DNA of 64,000 nucleotides from DATAES01 sp963721305 (GCA_963721305.1 CAVRIR010000004.1:784515-848514), one strand, 5' to 3'; positions 25,741-36,046 are shown, numbered from the stretch's first letter. A program made the numbers and translations. Notes: generated by a model not told the origin, from the sequence alone.

Positions 25741-28127
25741 GACCGGTCCGACTCGAGTTCGACGGTTTCACGGCGTTTCGAGAGCCGACCGTCGTCGACT
25801 TCGAAGATGCCGATCTGTTCGTGCTGACTGGGCCGACCGGAAGCGGCAAGACGTCCGTGCTCGACGCCATCGTCTTCGCACTGTACGGAACCGTTCCCCG
25901 CCTCGATCGACGCGAGGTCGCGCCCGTCATCTCGCAGGGAATGGCCGAGGCGCGCGTACGGCTGGACTTCACCGTCGGTGCGGACGCGTACGTCGCGTCG
26001 CGCGTGGTGCGGCGAACGAAGAGCGGCGCGAACACAGCCGAGGCGAGGCTCGAGCGCGCCGGCGTGGTGGTCGCCGGTACTGCGGACGAGGTCACCGCGA
26101 AGGTGACCGAGCTGCTCGGACTGACCTATGACCACTTCACGAAGTGCGTGGTGCTGCCCCAGGGGGAGTTCGCACGGTTCCTGCACGACAAGCCCAAGGA
26201 CCGCCAGGAGCTGCTCATCTCGCTGCTCGATCTCGGCGTGTACGGGCGCATGGCGGAGCAGGCAGGACGTCGGTCGGCGGTTGCCAAGTCCGAAGCCGCC
26301 GTGCTCGAAGGCCGGCTCGGCGATCTCGCCACGGCGACGCCCGAAGCCGTCAGTGCTGCAGCCGCCCACGTCGAACGCCTGACTGCACTGGTCAGCGAGC
26401 TCGACGAAGCCGCTCCCGAGCTCGACGCGCTCGCGGCCGAGATCGCGGCCACGTCAGGAGGCGCGGAGCAGCAGGCGGGTGATGCGCGTCGGCTCGGCGC
26501 GATCGCGATCCCGGCCGGGCTCACCGAGCTCAATGACCGACTGGCCGGCACGGTGAAAGGGGTCGCGGAAGCTGATACCGCCGTGCAGGTGGCGGAAGCG
26601 ACGCAGGCGAGATCCGACGCCGAGCTGGCGGCCTTGCCCGACCGAGCAGAGCTCATGCTCGTGCGCGAGCAGTACGAGCGACGCGACGCGTTGCTCGAGC
26701 GGGACGACAAGGGCGAGAAGTTCGTGGCAGAGCGCAGCGCCGACGAAGCCGCGGCGGGCACCGCGCTGGCGAGGGCTGACCAAGCCCTGGCCGAGGCGTG
26801 CGCCGCCGAAGAGCAAGCCGCGGCCGCGCATCGCGCTCATGCAGTGCGGGCTGATCTGGTCGTCGGCGAGCCGTGTCCGGTTTGCCTCCAGCAGGTCTCC
26901 AAGCTCCCGAAGAAGGACACGCCGCCGGCCCTGACGACCGCGAAGCGGCAACGCGAGAAGGCCGAGCGTGAACACAAACGCGCCGCCGACGATCACTCGG
27001 CGGCGCAGCAAGCGACCGCGTCCGCGGCGGCGACGCTCGACGGGATCGTGACCGACCTCGCGGCGCTCGAGCAACAGCTCGACGGACGACCGGGTCCCGA
27101 CGACATCGCCGCGTCACTCGACGCGATCGAACTGGCGCGGCTCGCGGCCGAGCAGAACGCGGCGGCGGCAGATGCCGGGCGTCGAGCGCTGCGAGACGCG
27201 ATGCGGGCGTGCGATGCGGTCAAGGACGAAGAAGGGCTCGCTCGCCACCAGTACGACACGACACGCGACGAGGTCGCAGCCCTCGGCCCCCCAGCTCGGC
27301 TGGGGCGCGACGCGCCGCTCGTGGACGAGTGGCGCGCGCTCGTCGACTGGGCCAGCACCGAGGCCGAGCAACGTCGAGCGGCAGCCGCCGAGCTGACCGA
27401 GCAGGCCACAGCCGTCGCGGATCGTCGTGCTGGTCGTGTCTCCGAGCTCGTCGAGCGGTGCCGATCCGAGAACGTCGACGTCGGGCGGGACGAAGACCCG
27501 GGCGGCACGGCCCGTCAAGCGCTCGGACAGGCGTCCGCGGACCACGCACGCCTGGTCGAACAGGCAGCTGCGGCCGCGAAGCTCCGAGACGAGCTGTCCT
27601 CGGTCGAGTCGCGCCGCGACGTGTCGAAGGGGCTCGCCATGCACCTCGACGCGCGTCACTTCGAGAAGTGGTTGCTCGACGAGGCGCTCACCGCGTTGGC
27701 CGAAGGCGCGACCGAGGTCCTCGGCAACCTGTCGAACGGGCAGTACGAGCTGCGCGTCGACAAGCGCAGTGGTGGCTTCGCCGTCGTCGACCATCGCAAC
27801 GCCGGTGAGCTCCGTACCGCGCGCACGCTGTCGGGCGGTGAGACCTTCCTGGCCTCGCTGGCCCTCGCGCTCGCGCTCGCCGACCGCATCGCGATCCTTG
27901 CGGCGAACGGCGCGGCCCGGCTCGAGTCGATCTTCCTCGACGAGGGCTTCGGCACCCTCGACGCTGACTCGCTGGATGTGGTCGCGAGCGCGATCGAAGA
28001 GCTCGGCGCGTCCGGTCGCTTGGTCGGTGTCGTGAGCCATGTCGCTGATCTCGCGGAACGCCTTCCGGTCCGGTTCGAGGTGCGTCGTCACGGCAATGCG
28101 TCGACCGTCGAGCGGGTCGACCGGTGA
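25737..28127 (+). CDS. sbcC: SbcC/Rad50-type SMC ATPase
   Basis: 796 aa from GTG 25737. The split ABC head has Walker A GPTGSGKTS near residue 35, signature LSGGETFLA and Walker B SIFLDEGFG near the C-terminus. Between them are two Ala/Glu-rich coiled coils that meet at a zinc hook CPVC near residue 380. LPQGEFARFLHDKP is the SbcC Q-loop segment. It is shorter than E. coli SbcC (about 1048 aa), as is common in Actinobacteria, meaning shorter coils. It forms the SbcCD complex with the gene just upstream. Confidence 0.95.
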   Translation: MRPVRLEFDGFTAFREPTVVDFEDADLFVLTGPTGSGKTSVLDAIVFALYGTVPRLDRREVAPVISQGMAEARVRLDFTVGADAYVASRVVRRTKSGANTAEARLERAGVVVAGTADEVTAKVTELLGLTYDHFTKCVVLPQGEFARFLHDKPKDRQELLISLLDLGVYGRMAEQAGRRSAVAKSEAAVLEGRLGDLATATPEAVSAAAAHVERLTALVSELDEAAPELDALAAEIAATSGGAEQQAGDARRLGAIAIPAGLTELNDRLAGTVKGVAEADTAVQVAEATQARSDAELAALPDRAELMLVREQYERRDALLERDDKGEKFVAERSADEAAAGTALARADQALAEACAAEEQAAAAHRAHAVRADLVVGEPCPVCLQQVSKLPKKDTPPALTTAKRQREKAEREHKRAADDHSAAQQATASAAATLDGIVTDLAALEQQLDGRPGPDDIAASLDAIELARLAAEQNAAAADAGRRALRDAMRACDAVKDEEGLARHQYDTTRDEVAALGPPARLGRDAPLVDEWRALVDWASTEAEQRRAAAAELTEQATAVADRRAGRVSELVERCRSENVDVGRDEDPGGTARQALGQASADHARLVEQAAAAAKLRDELSSVESRRDVSKGLAMHLDARHFEKWLLDEALTALAEGATEVLGNLSNGQYELRVDKRSGGFAVVDHRNAGELRTARTLSGGETFLASLALALALADRIAILAANGAARLESIFLDEGFGTLDADSLDVVASAIEELGASGRLVGVVSHVADLAERLPVRFEVRRHGNASTVERVDR

Positions 28128-28137
28128 GGTCGGCGCC

Positions 28138-29065
28138 ATGAACAGGATCGCGATCGACGCATGGGATCCCGGGTACGGAACCGGCTCGGCGGATCCGAGC
28201 GCGCTGGTGCCGAGCGACGTTCCGACCGACACCGACATCGAGGTACCGCTCGCGTCCTGGAAGCCGATCCGTCCGACCGTGGCGCGATGGCACACTGTGG
28301 TGTTCGTCGACGGCGTACAACGCATCGACGCTCGCGCCTGGGTCACCGGTGACGACGGCGCGAGCCGCCAGGGGCTGTGCGCCAGCGTCGCCGCGGGCGC
28401 GGTGCGGTGTGACGGCGTCGCCGAAGTGCTCGACCTCGTGGTCGATCGCATCCTCGCCGCACCGGGCGACGCCGCCGACCATCTTGTGACGCGGCACGGC
28501 ACGTGGCGGCACGTGCTGGTGGCAGACGACGAGGTCGAGGTCCTCGAACGAGCCGTTTCCCGCGCGCGCGGACGCAGAAGCGTCGCTGGCCGCGCGCGTC
28601 GCCACCGTCGACGAGCAGCTGGTGGTCGACGGGCCACTGAGCCAGCACCGCCATCTCGCCGGCGCGCTCGGCTACGTGAAGACGTTGCAGCGCGGCTACG
28701 GACCTCCGGATGTCCTGCGAGTGACGGGCACACTCGAGCCGGGAGAGCGCACGCCCGTGTTCGTCGTGGGCGAGAGCGTGGCGCGTTGGTCGTGGTACGT
28801 GCGGCTGCCGGGGCCGCTCGTCCATCCGCTCGCCGGCATCGTCCGCTGCGAGGCTGCGACCGACCTCGCGCTTCCCGCCGCGATCGAGCTCGCTGACCGC
28901 TCGGCATGCTCGTTGCCGCGGTTCGCGTCCGCCATGCACAAAGACACGCGTGCTCCCCAGAACCTCTATCCGATCGCCGGTCTCGAACGAGCGCTCCGCA
29001 ACCGGCTCGGTGATCAGGGCTTGTTGCTGCGCGCGCTGCGGTCAGCGACCGCCGCCGCCGCGTGA
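28138..29065 (+). CDS. nurA: NurA-like 5'-3' nuclease (apparent one-base frameshift near 28560-28575)
   Basis: About 309 aa when repaired, 10 bp after sbcC. VVFVDGVQRID (Asp58) matches NurA motif I, VVDGPLS is the second metal-binding VDG motif, GALGYVKTLQR follows it, and RWSWYVRLPGP, AIELADRSA and NLYPIAGLERALR match the C-terminal NurA core. NurA resects 5' ends while HerA drives the DNA. The frame changes inside a run of cg dinucleotides just after VEVLERAVSRAR; length is 3n+1, so one extra base fits. Assignment rests on motif pattern plus operon position, not on an alignment. Confidence 0.75.
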
Positions 29066-29066
29066 G

Positions 29067-29885
29067 TCAAGCGTCGGTGACGAAGTCGATGAGCTGTTCG
29101 ACGGCGCCGACGAGCTCGGGCTGCAGATCGGCGTAGGTGCGCACCGAGCCGAGGATTCGGCGCCACAACTCGCCCGGCTCCGTCGCTCCCAGCGCGCGGC
29201 ATACGCCCTCTTTCCACGGCGTGCCCCGAGGCACCTCGGGCCACTCCTCGATGCCCAGCAACGAAGGCTTGACCGCCTGCCAGACATCGATGAACGGTGT
29301 TCCGGTCACGAGAACCGTCGAGGAGGTCATCGCTTGGGACGCGCGCCATTCCTTCGAGCCGTCGACGAGATGGTCCACGAGCACGCCGAGCCGCCGGCCG
29401 GGACCGGGTCGGTAGTCGAGGATCACCTCCGGAAGGTTGTCGATGCCGTCGACCGGCTCGACGACGACACCTTCGACGCGAAGATCGTCACCCCACACCT
29501 TCTCGACCAGCTCAGCGTCGTGGATGCCTTCGACGAGGATTCGACTTGCCTTCGCAACCTGCGCCGGCGAACGATCGACCGTGGTCGATCCCGACGCGGT
29601 TCTCGTCGGAGCGATCGCGTCAGGGGCGGGCGGCGTGAGCGACACGACCTGTCCGTCGACGATGAAGCCACCCCGCAGCAACCGCACCGGGCACTCGCGG
29701 CCACGTCGATCGCGCAGGGTGAGGATGTTGCCGCGCAGATGGACGACGAAACCGACGAGTCCGGACGCGCGGTGTTCGATCATCCGTCCTGGCCATGCCT
29801 CGACCTGGGGGTAGGTCGTGCGTGTACGGCTCGGCCCTTCGAGGTCGGGCAGGCCGCTGAGGATGCCATGATCCCGGTCCGCCAT
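29067..29885 (-). CDS. DUF3097 family protein
   Basis: 272 aa. It matches the actinobacterial DUF3097 family along its length: an N-terminal beta-rich part (GFVVHLRGNILTLRDRRG), then SRILVEGIHDAELVEKVWGD, LGVLVDHLVDGSKE and FIDVWQAVKPSLLGIEEWP. The central VEGxxDAE and VDH segments resemble a TOPRIM-like acidic fold, which would suggest nucleic-acid or phosphoryl chemistry; that is inference. No function is established that I know of. It converges with nurA, with one base between stops. Confidence 0.85.
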   Translation of the reverse strand: MADRDHGILSGLPDLEGPSRTRTTYPQVEAWPGRMIEHRASGLVGFVVHLRGNILTLRDRRGRECPVRLLRGGFIVDGQVVSLTPPAPDAIAPTRTASGSTTVDRSPAQVAKASRILVEGIHDAELVEKVWGDDLRVEGVVVEPVDGIDNLPEVILDYRPGPGRRLGVLVDHLVDGSKEWRASQAMTSSTVLVTGTPFIDVWQAVKPSLLGIEEWPEVPRGTPWKEGVCRALGATEPGELWRRILGSVRTYADLQPELVGAVEQLIDFVTDA

Positions 29886-29959
29886 CGCACGCGCAGCGTA
29901 GTGACGCGTGTCGCTGCGACTGCGGATGCAACGTCGTCGACGTTGCTGTAGAAACGCTC

Positions 29960-30721
29960 ATGCCCTCGAACAACTTGGAAGGCCGAGTTGCGCTCGTGAC
30001 GGGCGGAGGACGCGGCATCGGTCGCGCCATCTCGCTCGCGTTCGCGGCGGACGGTGCTGATGTCGCGGTGAACTACCGCCGCGACAAGGCGGCGGCGGAC
30101 GAAACGGTCGCCGCGATCGAAGCGATGGGTCAGCGAGCGGTCGCGGTTGCCGGCTCGATCGACGTGCTCGACGAGGTGCAGGCGGGGGCCGCCGCGGCGA
30201 TCGACGCGCTCGGTCCGATCGACATCCTCGTGAACAACGCCGGCATCGCATCCAAGGGCCGCACGGTTGCCGACACCGATCCGGACGAGGTGCTGCGAGT
30301 CGTGCGCACCCACGCGATCGGCCCGCACTGGCTCGCGGCCGCGCTGTTGCCGGGCATGCGCACTCGCCCTCGCGGCGACATCGTGTTCATCTCGTCGAAC
30401 ACCACGCGCCGGTTTCCCGCGAACGGTGCGCCGTACAGCATGGGCAAGGCGGCGATGGACGCGCTCGCGTTCACCCTGGCCAAGGAGGAGCGGGCCAACA
30501 ACATCCACGTCAATGTCGTCGCCCCCGGGCTCGTCCACACCGAGATGGGCCGCCGGCTCGTGAAGTCGTGGGGCCAGGACATCGACGCCATCGATCCGGC
30601 CATGCCGTTCGGACGGGTGTGCCGTCCCGAGGATGTCGCCGATGTGGTGCGGTGGCTGGTCTCCGACAACGCCGGCTACATCAGCGGCGAGCGGATCTTC
30701 GTCGACGCCGGCGGTCCTTGA
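29960..30721 (+). CDS. SDR family oxidoreductase (FabG-like)
   Basis: 253 aa classical SDR. The cofactor motif is TGGGRGIGRA, NNAGIA is the central motif, and the active site is YSMGK with Ser in FISSN. YRRDKAAA after beta-2 has Arg and Lys rather than an acid, which points to NADP(H). The tail YISGERIFVDAGG is typical. The substrate is unknown; the DUF3097 gene is divergent and an nfuA-like gene follows 53 bp later. Confidence 0.87.
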   Translation: MPSNNLEGRVALVTGGGRGIGRAISLAFAADGADVAVNYRRDKAAADETVAAIEAMGQRAVAVAGSIDVLDEVQAGAAAAIDALGPIDILVNNAGIASKGRTVADTDPDEVLRVVRTHAIGPHWLAAALLPGMRTRPRGDIVFISSNTTRRFPANGAPYSMGKAAMDALAFTLAKEERANNIHVNVVAPGLVHTEMGRRLVKSWGQDIDAIDPAMPFGRVCRPEDVADVVRWLVSDNAGYISGERIFVDAGGP

Positions 30722-30774
30722 GGCGAGCGGTGGTGGCCGTAGCACTCCGCGGCCCCGGCGGTAGCCTGGACACG

Positions 30775-31392
30775 ATGCCCGACACCATCACCGAGCCCGT
30801 CATCACGGTGACCGAACAGGCGCTGGCCAAGATCCTCGAGCTGCGAAAGGCCGAGGACGATCCTGACGGCCTCGGTCTGCGCATTGAGGTCACCGGCACG
30901 CGCGGCGCCGACTTCGCCTACGACCTGTCCTTCGAGCCGCTCGACGAGAACGCTGACGACGACGTCGTCCACGAGCAGGACGGGCTGCCCATCGTCGTGC
31001 CCGCCGCGAGCGTCGACAGCCTCCTGGGCGCGACGCTCGATCTCCCGTCGAACCAGGATCAGGGCGGTCTCGTGCTGCGCAACCCGAACCGGCCGACGAC
31101 CCCGCAGCTCGGCGATCCGATCGAGCTGACGGGCACGACCGAAGAGAAGGTGCGCCAACTGCTCGACCAGCAGGTGAACCCGGCCATCGCGGCGCACGGC
31201 GGCTACGCCTCGGTCGTGAAGGTCGAAGGGTCGATCGCCTACATCACGATGGGCGGCGGCTGCCAAGGGTGCGCGATGTCGGCCATGACGCTTCGCGAAG
31301 GCATCGAGTCAGCGATCCTGGGCTCGGTCCCCGAGATCACCGAGGTGGTCGACAACACCGACCACTCGGTCGGCGAGAACCCGTACTACTAG
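30775..31392 (+). CDS. nfuA: NfuA-like iron-sulfur cluster carrier
   Basis: 205 aa. The N-terminal half (residues 8-105) is an A-type/HesB-like fold without its usual cysteines, as in NfuA. The C-terminal NifU domain has GGGCQGCAMS, whose CxxC holds a 4Fe-4S cluster at a dimer interface, plus LRxGIE-type motif LREGIESAIL and NPYY at the end. It delivers clusters to apo-enzymes, possibly including MoaA in this window. ATG 30775 is the best start. Confidence 0.9.
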   Translation: MPDTITEPVITVTEQALAKILELRKAEDDPDGLGLRIEVTGTRGADFAYDLSFEPLDENADDDVVHEQDGLPIVVPAASVDSLLGATLDLPSNQDQGGLVLRNPNRPTTPQLGDPIELTGTTEEKVRQLLDQQVNPAIAAHGGYASVVKVEGSIAYITMGGGCQGCAMSAMTLREGIESAILGSVPEITEVVDNTDHSVGENPYY

Positions 31393-31653
31393 GCCACCGA
31401 CGGTCGTTACCGCCGCTGACCTGCGGAAAACCTGCCGGCGCTGGGGAGCCGTGACACGCGGCTCAGGTCGCCGTACGGGCCCCCGCTCAGTTCGCGTAGA
31501 GCCACCGAACTGGTCGCGGACGTGCAACATGCCGCCCCGCACGCCGTGCGCGTGAAGGGCACCATCCGGCCGCCGTGCAAACCTGAGGCCGGTCACGCCC
31601 CGATACGACCCACAACTCGTCACGCGCCAGCTGTTTCCACCGGGAAGCGCGAT
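31393..31653. other. Intergenic segment between nfuA and the PhyH-TylF gene
   Basis: No convincing gene. It separates two convergent genes and marks the left edge of a more A/T-rich accessory segment. It contains several short GC-rich inverted repeats but no clear hairpin with a U-run. Confidence 0.4.
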
Positions 31654-34129
31654 TCAGGCTGGGTCGGACCCAGCGGCCGTCAAGATCGTCGAGAGCTGTT
31701 CGAACCCGAGCACAGGCACCCCGGTTTGCGCGGCCCACACAGCGCCAAGGAAGCCGACGAGGTGGCGGCCGATTGGCTCGGCGTTGTTGGCGGCGAAGGC
31801 CTCGACCACTGGAGGGAGCACTTCGGTGGTCTCGGGCCGCGGACGGCCCTCGACGAAGGCGGAAGGCGGGATCTCATGACTGAACACGCAGCTCTCGACC
31901 GGTAGAGAGGGGAACAAGGCCATCACATCCTTGGCCGAAGACAACAAGTCGACGTCCATCCAGATCGCCAGAAGGGGCTCGGCAACGTTCGGGATCGTGT
32001 CGGAGAAGAAACCTGGGTGCAACTCGACGACCGAGCTCTGGCCGAAGGTCCGGAGGTTGTCGGTGACCTCGTCGATCGTGCCCCGGAACTCCCCCTCCTT
32101 GTACTGCTCGCCGTCGGAGGGAGGAAGCCCGGCGAACGAATCGAAGACGTCGAAGCGGACTCCGAGCCACGCGGCAGGCTTGGCTCAGGCAACACGTGCT
32201 GAAACCCTTGAAGCAGCCGCACTCCACGAAGTGCCCGACCACCCCACGACTCCGCAGCACGTAGAGGTGATTCGCGATGCACAGCATCTCGGAGGGTGAG
32301 GTCGCAACGGCCAGGATGTCCTGTGCCGACGCCTCAGCTGCTCGATTGATCAGGTCGAAGTGGGAAGCTATGTAGCGGAAGCTGCTTGACATCGTGTGCA
32401 GGTATTGCGCGTACCTCAGGACCGGTTTCACGACCGCTCGATGGGTCAGAATGTCGACAATGTCGGCCACTGCACGCTCCACCGTCTCCCCATCCCAGCT
32501 CTCGCGTGTGGAGTAGTGGTCGGGCCGGATCTCGGACAATGCGAGCATCACGTCTGCCGGCAGCGGGGAGGAACCGAGCGGACCTCGCGTTGCAGAGACG
32601 TCGATATTGGACCGGACAGGCCACACCTTGTGATCAGTACGCCAGACCGCGCCGTCGCGTGCGACGAATTCGACCGTCAGGGTCTCGCGGGTGTGGACGC
32701 GCCAATCGGCGACGACAATGGCAAATCCAGAGGCCCCGGCGTCGGGGATCTGCGAGTGAACTGCGGCCACGTCGGGCCGGGCCATGCCCGGAATGGCTCG
32801 CCCGATCTGCCGGCCGTTGGTGAGCACCCGGACCTCTTCGATCCCAGCAGGGTGCAATACCCAACCGACCACTCCGTCGGCACTGCAATAGTCAAGGTGG
32901 TATGCGAAGTGATGGCCGTCCATCAGTTCGTCCGCTCGCTCGCTGCTGACCTGCGCCGCTCGAGCGCCAGCGCCGGACCGCCAGCCATGCGAGGAAACCT
33001 CGAAGTGAGCGCCGCGGCTGCCACGAGCCCGATTGATCTGTCGGCGCGCTGCCCGCAGAGGCTCGAGCATGGCGTAACCGACGCGGTAGCTCGCCGACGC
33101 TCTGAAAGCTGCAACTTCGAGCTGGGCGGCTTCCAACTCCTGACGGAGGCTTGCCACCTCGGTCAATGAGGCTTCGCTTGTCGTGTCGTCTTCGGAAGCG
33201 CCGGTGGCGGCCACGATGGAGATCCGGCTACGACCGTTGTGGCAGTCCTCGATAAGGACAGGTCGGCCGTTGAGCCGGTGTTCCACCGGCTCCTGACTGT
33301 TCAGGTCGACGATCGATTTGAGCTTCAGCTCCCCACACGGAATCTCCGAGTAGAAGGGCGCGTAGTACACACAGTCCTCGAAATAGAAGTGTGTGACCTG
33401 TGACCAACGGGTCGATCCATCCACGGTCACGTCGCGGCCTCCGTGGACGATGTTGGAGCTCCAGATGAGAATGTCTCCCTTCTTCGCGTAGAACTCCACT
33501 GGTTCTATGCCGAGCTCGTTCATCAGATCGTGTTGGAACGACTCGTAGAGGTTATAGCGAGCGTCGTCGGCTGCCTCTCCCAGATCAAAGAGGTTGATCT
33601 CGGCGAGGCGATGGGAGCCTGGGTAGTAGAAGAGGGGCCCGCTACCCGGCTCGACATCCTCCAGGGCGACCCAGACCCCGCACATGTAGCGCGCGGGTAA
33701 GCAGGAAAAGTGGATGCAATCTGCGTGCTCCCGTTGCTGAGTACCAAACTTGAAGTCGAGGGTCTGGAACGGCACGGGGCGTCTTTCATAAAGGGTCTGA
33801 AGCAGATCCTGCACCGGCTGGAAAAGGGCGAGTTCCCGCACGCTCTCGGCGCCCCGCTGCCAGGCATCCTGAATGCGCCGGTTTTCTAAGGACCACGCCT
33901 CATCGAAGAAAGGTTCGGACTCGGCTCGAACCCGGTCACACAGCTCGCCTGGCACCATGCCGGAAACGGCCAGATAACCGTTCTCGTGGTACGACCTTGC
34001 TTGCTGCACCTGCTCCGGGCGTAGCCGGTCGAGCCGACGAGCAAGTTCATGCTCAAAAAACGGCGATTCAACCCACGGCAGCGTCAACGTGCTGGTGCCG
34101 GGCACGGATCCAGCAGAAGGTCGTTGCAT
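31654..34129 (-). CDS. PhyH dioxygenase - beta domain - TylF-type methyltransferase fusion (apparent frameshift near 32170)
   Basis: About 825 aa when repaired. Residues ~45-270 are a phytanoyl-CoA-hydroxylase-like Fe(II)/2-oxoglutarate oxygenase: HAD (His135, Asp137) and NIVHGG (His229) are the metal ligands, with YYPGSHRL between. A coiled coil (~315-345) follows. Then comes a beta-sandwich-like module (GWVLHPAGIEEVRVLTNG) seen in sugar-modifying proteins, and a TylF/macrocin O-methyltransferase domain (GHFVECGCFKGFS, IWMDVDLLSSAKD). The frame changes after CLSQACR; length is 3n+1. ATG 34129 is set by an aaggtgg upstream. Base use is more A/T-rich than neighbours, suggesting transfer. Likely modifies a surface glycan or secondary metabolite. 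Confidence 0.75.
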
Positions 34130-34138
34130 CATGCCCAC

Positions 34139-34621
34139 CTTCTAGCCGCTGAGACCCTGCCTCGGCTGAGGTTGCAACCAGCGGAAGAGTGGGACTTGCT
34201 GGGACATCCCACAGCTCCATTCGCTCTCGCAGGAACGGAGCCGCGACAGATGCCAGCGGGGTACGCCCGGCCAAAAGGACCATTGCCCTCCGCAGGCCAC
34301 CGAGTCGCCCCAAATGGGCCCGTACTACTGAAGGGCGCGCGACCCCCGCCGTTCTAGAACCACTCGAGAGCTTTGGCGGTCACGGTCTTGATCTCGTCGC
34401 GGGTGGCGTCGCGCGGTCGTCCCGACCGCCACGTTCCGTCGCGAACGCAGACGGTCAAGTGGTCGGATCCACCCACGCACACCTGATCACCGTCACCGTG
34501 CCCGGTTGCTGCCCGCTCGCGTGCAGCTCGTCGGGCGCAGGATCGTCAGAACCAGCGCCTTGTTCACCGTCGCGTCGAGAATCACAGCACTGTAGTTCTG
34601 GTCGACGACGGCTCGACGAGC
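34139..34621. other. Gene-poor segment with a possible degenerate gene
   Basis: No intact gene in about 480 bp. On the minus strand a frame ending at 34354 reads GDQVCVGGSDHLTVCVRDGT then ATRDEIKTVTAKALEWF, which looks protein-like, but it has no credible start and meets a stop upstream near 34550. Another minus frame upstream reads YSAVILDATVNKALVLTIL. These may be halves of one decayed gene. The upstream promoter of the PhyH-TylF gene must also lie here, close to 34140. Confidence 0.4.
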
Positions 34622-36010
34622 TCAGGAATCGCCGCGAGGAGTTGGCTGCGCGGGAGATGCCATGGCGTCGAGCACCTCGACAAGATGAGCTCTGATCGGC
34701 GCGTAGTCGGGATCTCGAACGAGGTTCGTGGTCTCATGCGGGTCGGCGACGACGTCGAACAGCGCTTTGCCGGGCTGGATGGGATGGGCGAGCAGCTTGT
34801 GGCGCCCGACGCGAACCATCGGCCATCCCATCGAGACGCCCGAGTACACGGCACGATCTGCCGCTGACGCTGCGGGCTTCCCCTCGAGATGAGGACGGAG
34901 CGTCTCACTCTCGAACGTCTCGGCCTCGGGTTGCGGTATTCCGGCATAGTCAAGACAGGTCAGCGCGATGTCGGACGTCTGCACGACCTCGGTGATTCGC
35001 CGGTCCCGAACCATCCCCGGTGCCGAGACGATGAGAGCGACCCGCGCGAGGTCGTCGAACGGGATCCACGGGTTCTTGCGCATCAAACCGCGATGACCGG
35101 AGTAGTCGCCGTGATCAGACGTGACGATGACGACGCTGTCGTCGAGATCGAGTGCAGTGAGCATGCGGCCGATGGTGTCGTCGATCTGCTTCACGAGCCC
35201 GCGCACCAGCGCCAGGAACGTCCGCACCGACGAGACGCTCGCGGCTGCCTCGCGAGTGACGGACTGGGAGATGGCCACGTTGAAGACCATCGGTAGACCC
35301 GTGTTCGCCTCTTCGCCGAACGGCGGCAACACCGAGTCCTGAGGGTCGTACATCGATGCGAAGGGTTCCGGCGGGTCATACGGCGCATGCGGGTTCGGAA
35401 ACGACACGACAAGGAAGAGCGGGCGCGTGCGGTCCCTGTCGGCGAGGAAGGAGAGGGTTTCGCGCTCGATCCACGAGGTGGGATGGGCCGCGGGCTCGTA
35501 GCGGAACGGACCACTGACCGGTCCTTCCGAGGTCAGCCGCCAGTCCGGGATCCCGCGCTCCGTGAGCCAGTGGTGGAACTCGTCGACCACGTCTCCCGAC
35601 GCCAGGCTCATCGGCCCGAGTCCTTGATCGGCGAGGTGCTCGCACAATCTCAGCGTCTCGAAGCCGTGATCGGCATGCACGGGTGCGAAGTGCATCTTGC
35701 CGATCGCCGCGGTCTCGTAACCGGCGGCCGCAAGCTCTCGTGCGACTGTCCACGCGCCCTCTCGAAGCGCCATTCCGTTCTCCTGGGTCGGCACTCGGTG
35801 CGGCTGTCGACCCGTGAGCATCGACACACGGGCAGGAACACACACGGTCGATGCGCTGTACGCGCTCTCGAACACCGCGCCACGTCCGGCCAAGGCATCC
35901 AAGTTCGGCGTCTCGAAGTGACCACCACTCGAGAAGCCGAACTGATCCCAGCGTTGCTGGTCGGTGACGATCAGGACGATGTCAGGCGGCCCGCCGGCCG
36001 ATGGCGCCAT
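34622..36010 (-). CDS. Type I (formylglycine) sulfatase
   Basis: 462 aa. The sulfatase signature CVPARVSMLTGRQP supplies Cys57, which a formylglycine-generating enzyme would oxidise, plus Arg61. The metal-binding Asp10 is in PDIVLIVTDQQ and the second metal site is VIVTSDHGDYSGHRGL. KMHF gives the catalytic Lys region. It hydrolyses a sulfate ester; choline-sulfatase-like and glycan-sulfatase types are both possible. No signal peptide is visible, so it is probably cytosolic. It lies in the accessory segment beside a glycan-modifying fusion gene. Confidence 0.88.
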   Translation of the reverse strand: MAPSAGGPPDIVLIVTDQQRWDQFGFSSGGHFETPNLDALAGRGAVFESAYSASTVCVPARVSMLTGRQPHRVPTQENGMALREGAWTVARELAAAGYETAAIGKMHFAPVHADHGFETLRLCEHLADQGLGPMSLASGDVVDEFHHWLTERGIPDWRLTSEGPVSGPFRYEPAAHPTSWIERETLSFLADRDRTRPLFLVVSFPNPHAPYDPPEPFASMYDPQDSVLPPFGEEANTGLPMVFNVAISQSVTREAAASVSSVRTFLALVRGLVKQIDDTIGRMLTALDLDDSVVIVTSDHGDYSGHRGLMRKNPWIPFDDLARVALIVSAPGMVRDRRITEVVQTSDIALTCLDYAGIPQPEAETFESETLRPHLEGKPAASAADRAVYSGVSMGWPMVRVGRHKLLAHPIQPGKALFDVVADPHETTNLVRDPDYAPIRAHLVEVLDAMASPAQPTPRGDS

Positions 36011-36046
36011 AGCCGACCATTGTGCAACAGACGCCGTCGCTGCGAT

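Noticed and set aside
24270..28127. A single open frame of 1285 codons across herA, sbcD and sbcC
   Set aside because: Only the last part (sbcC) and a short sbcD start are real in this frame. The rest is Arg-rich out-of-frame sequence opened by the sbcD frameshift, not a fusion protein.
34189..34695. Plus-strand open frame over the gap before the sulfatase
   Set aside because: Low-complexity Ser/Arg/Pro sequence, overlaps the sulfatase end, no Shine-Dalgarno.
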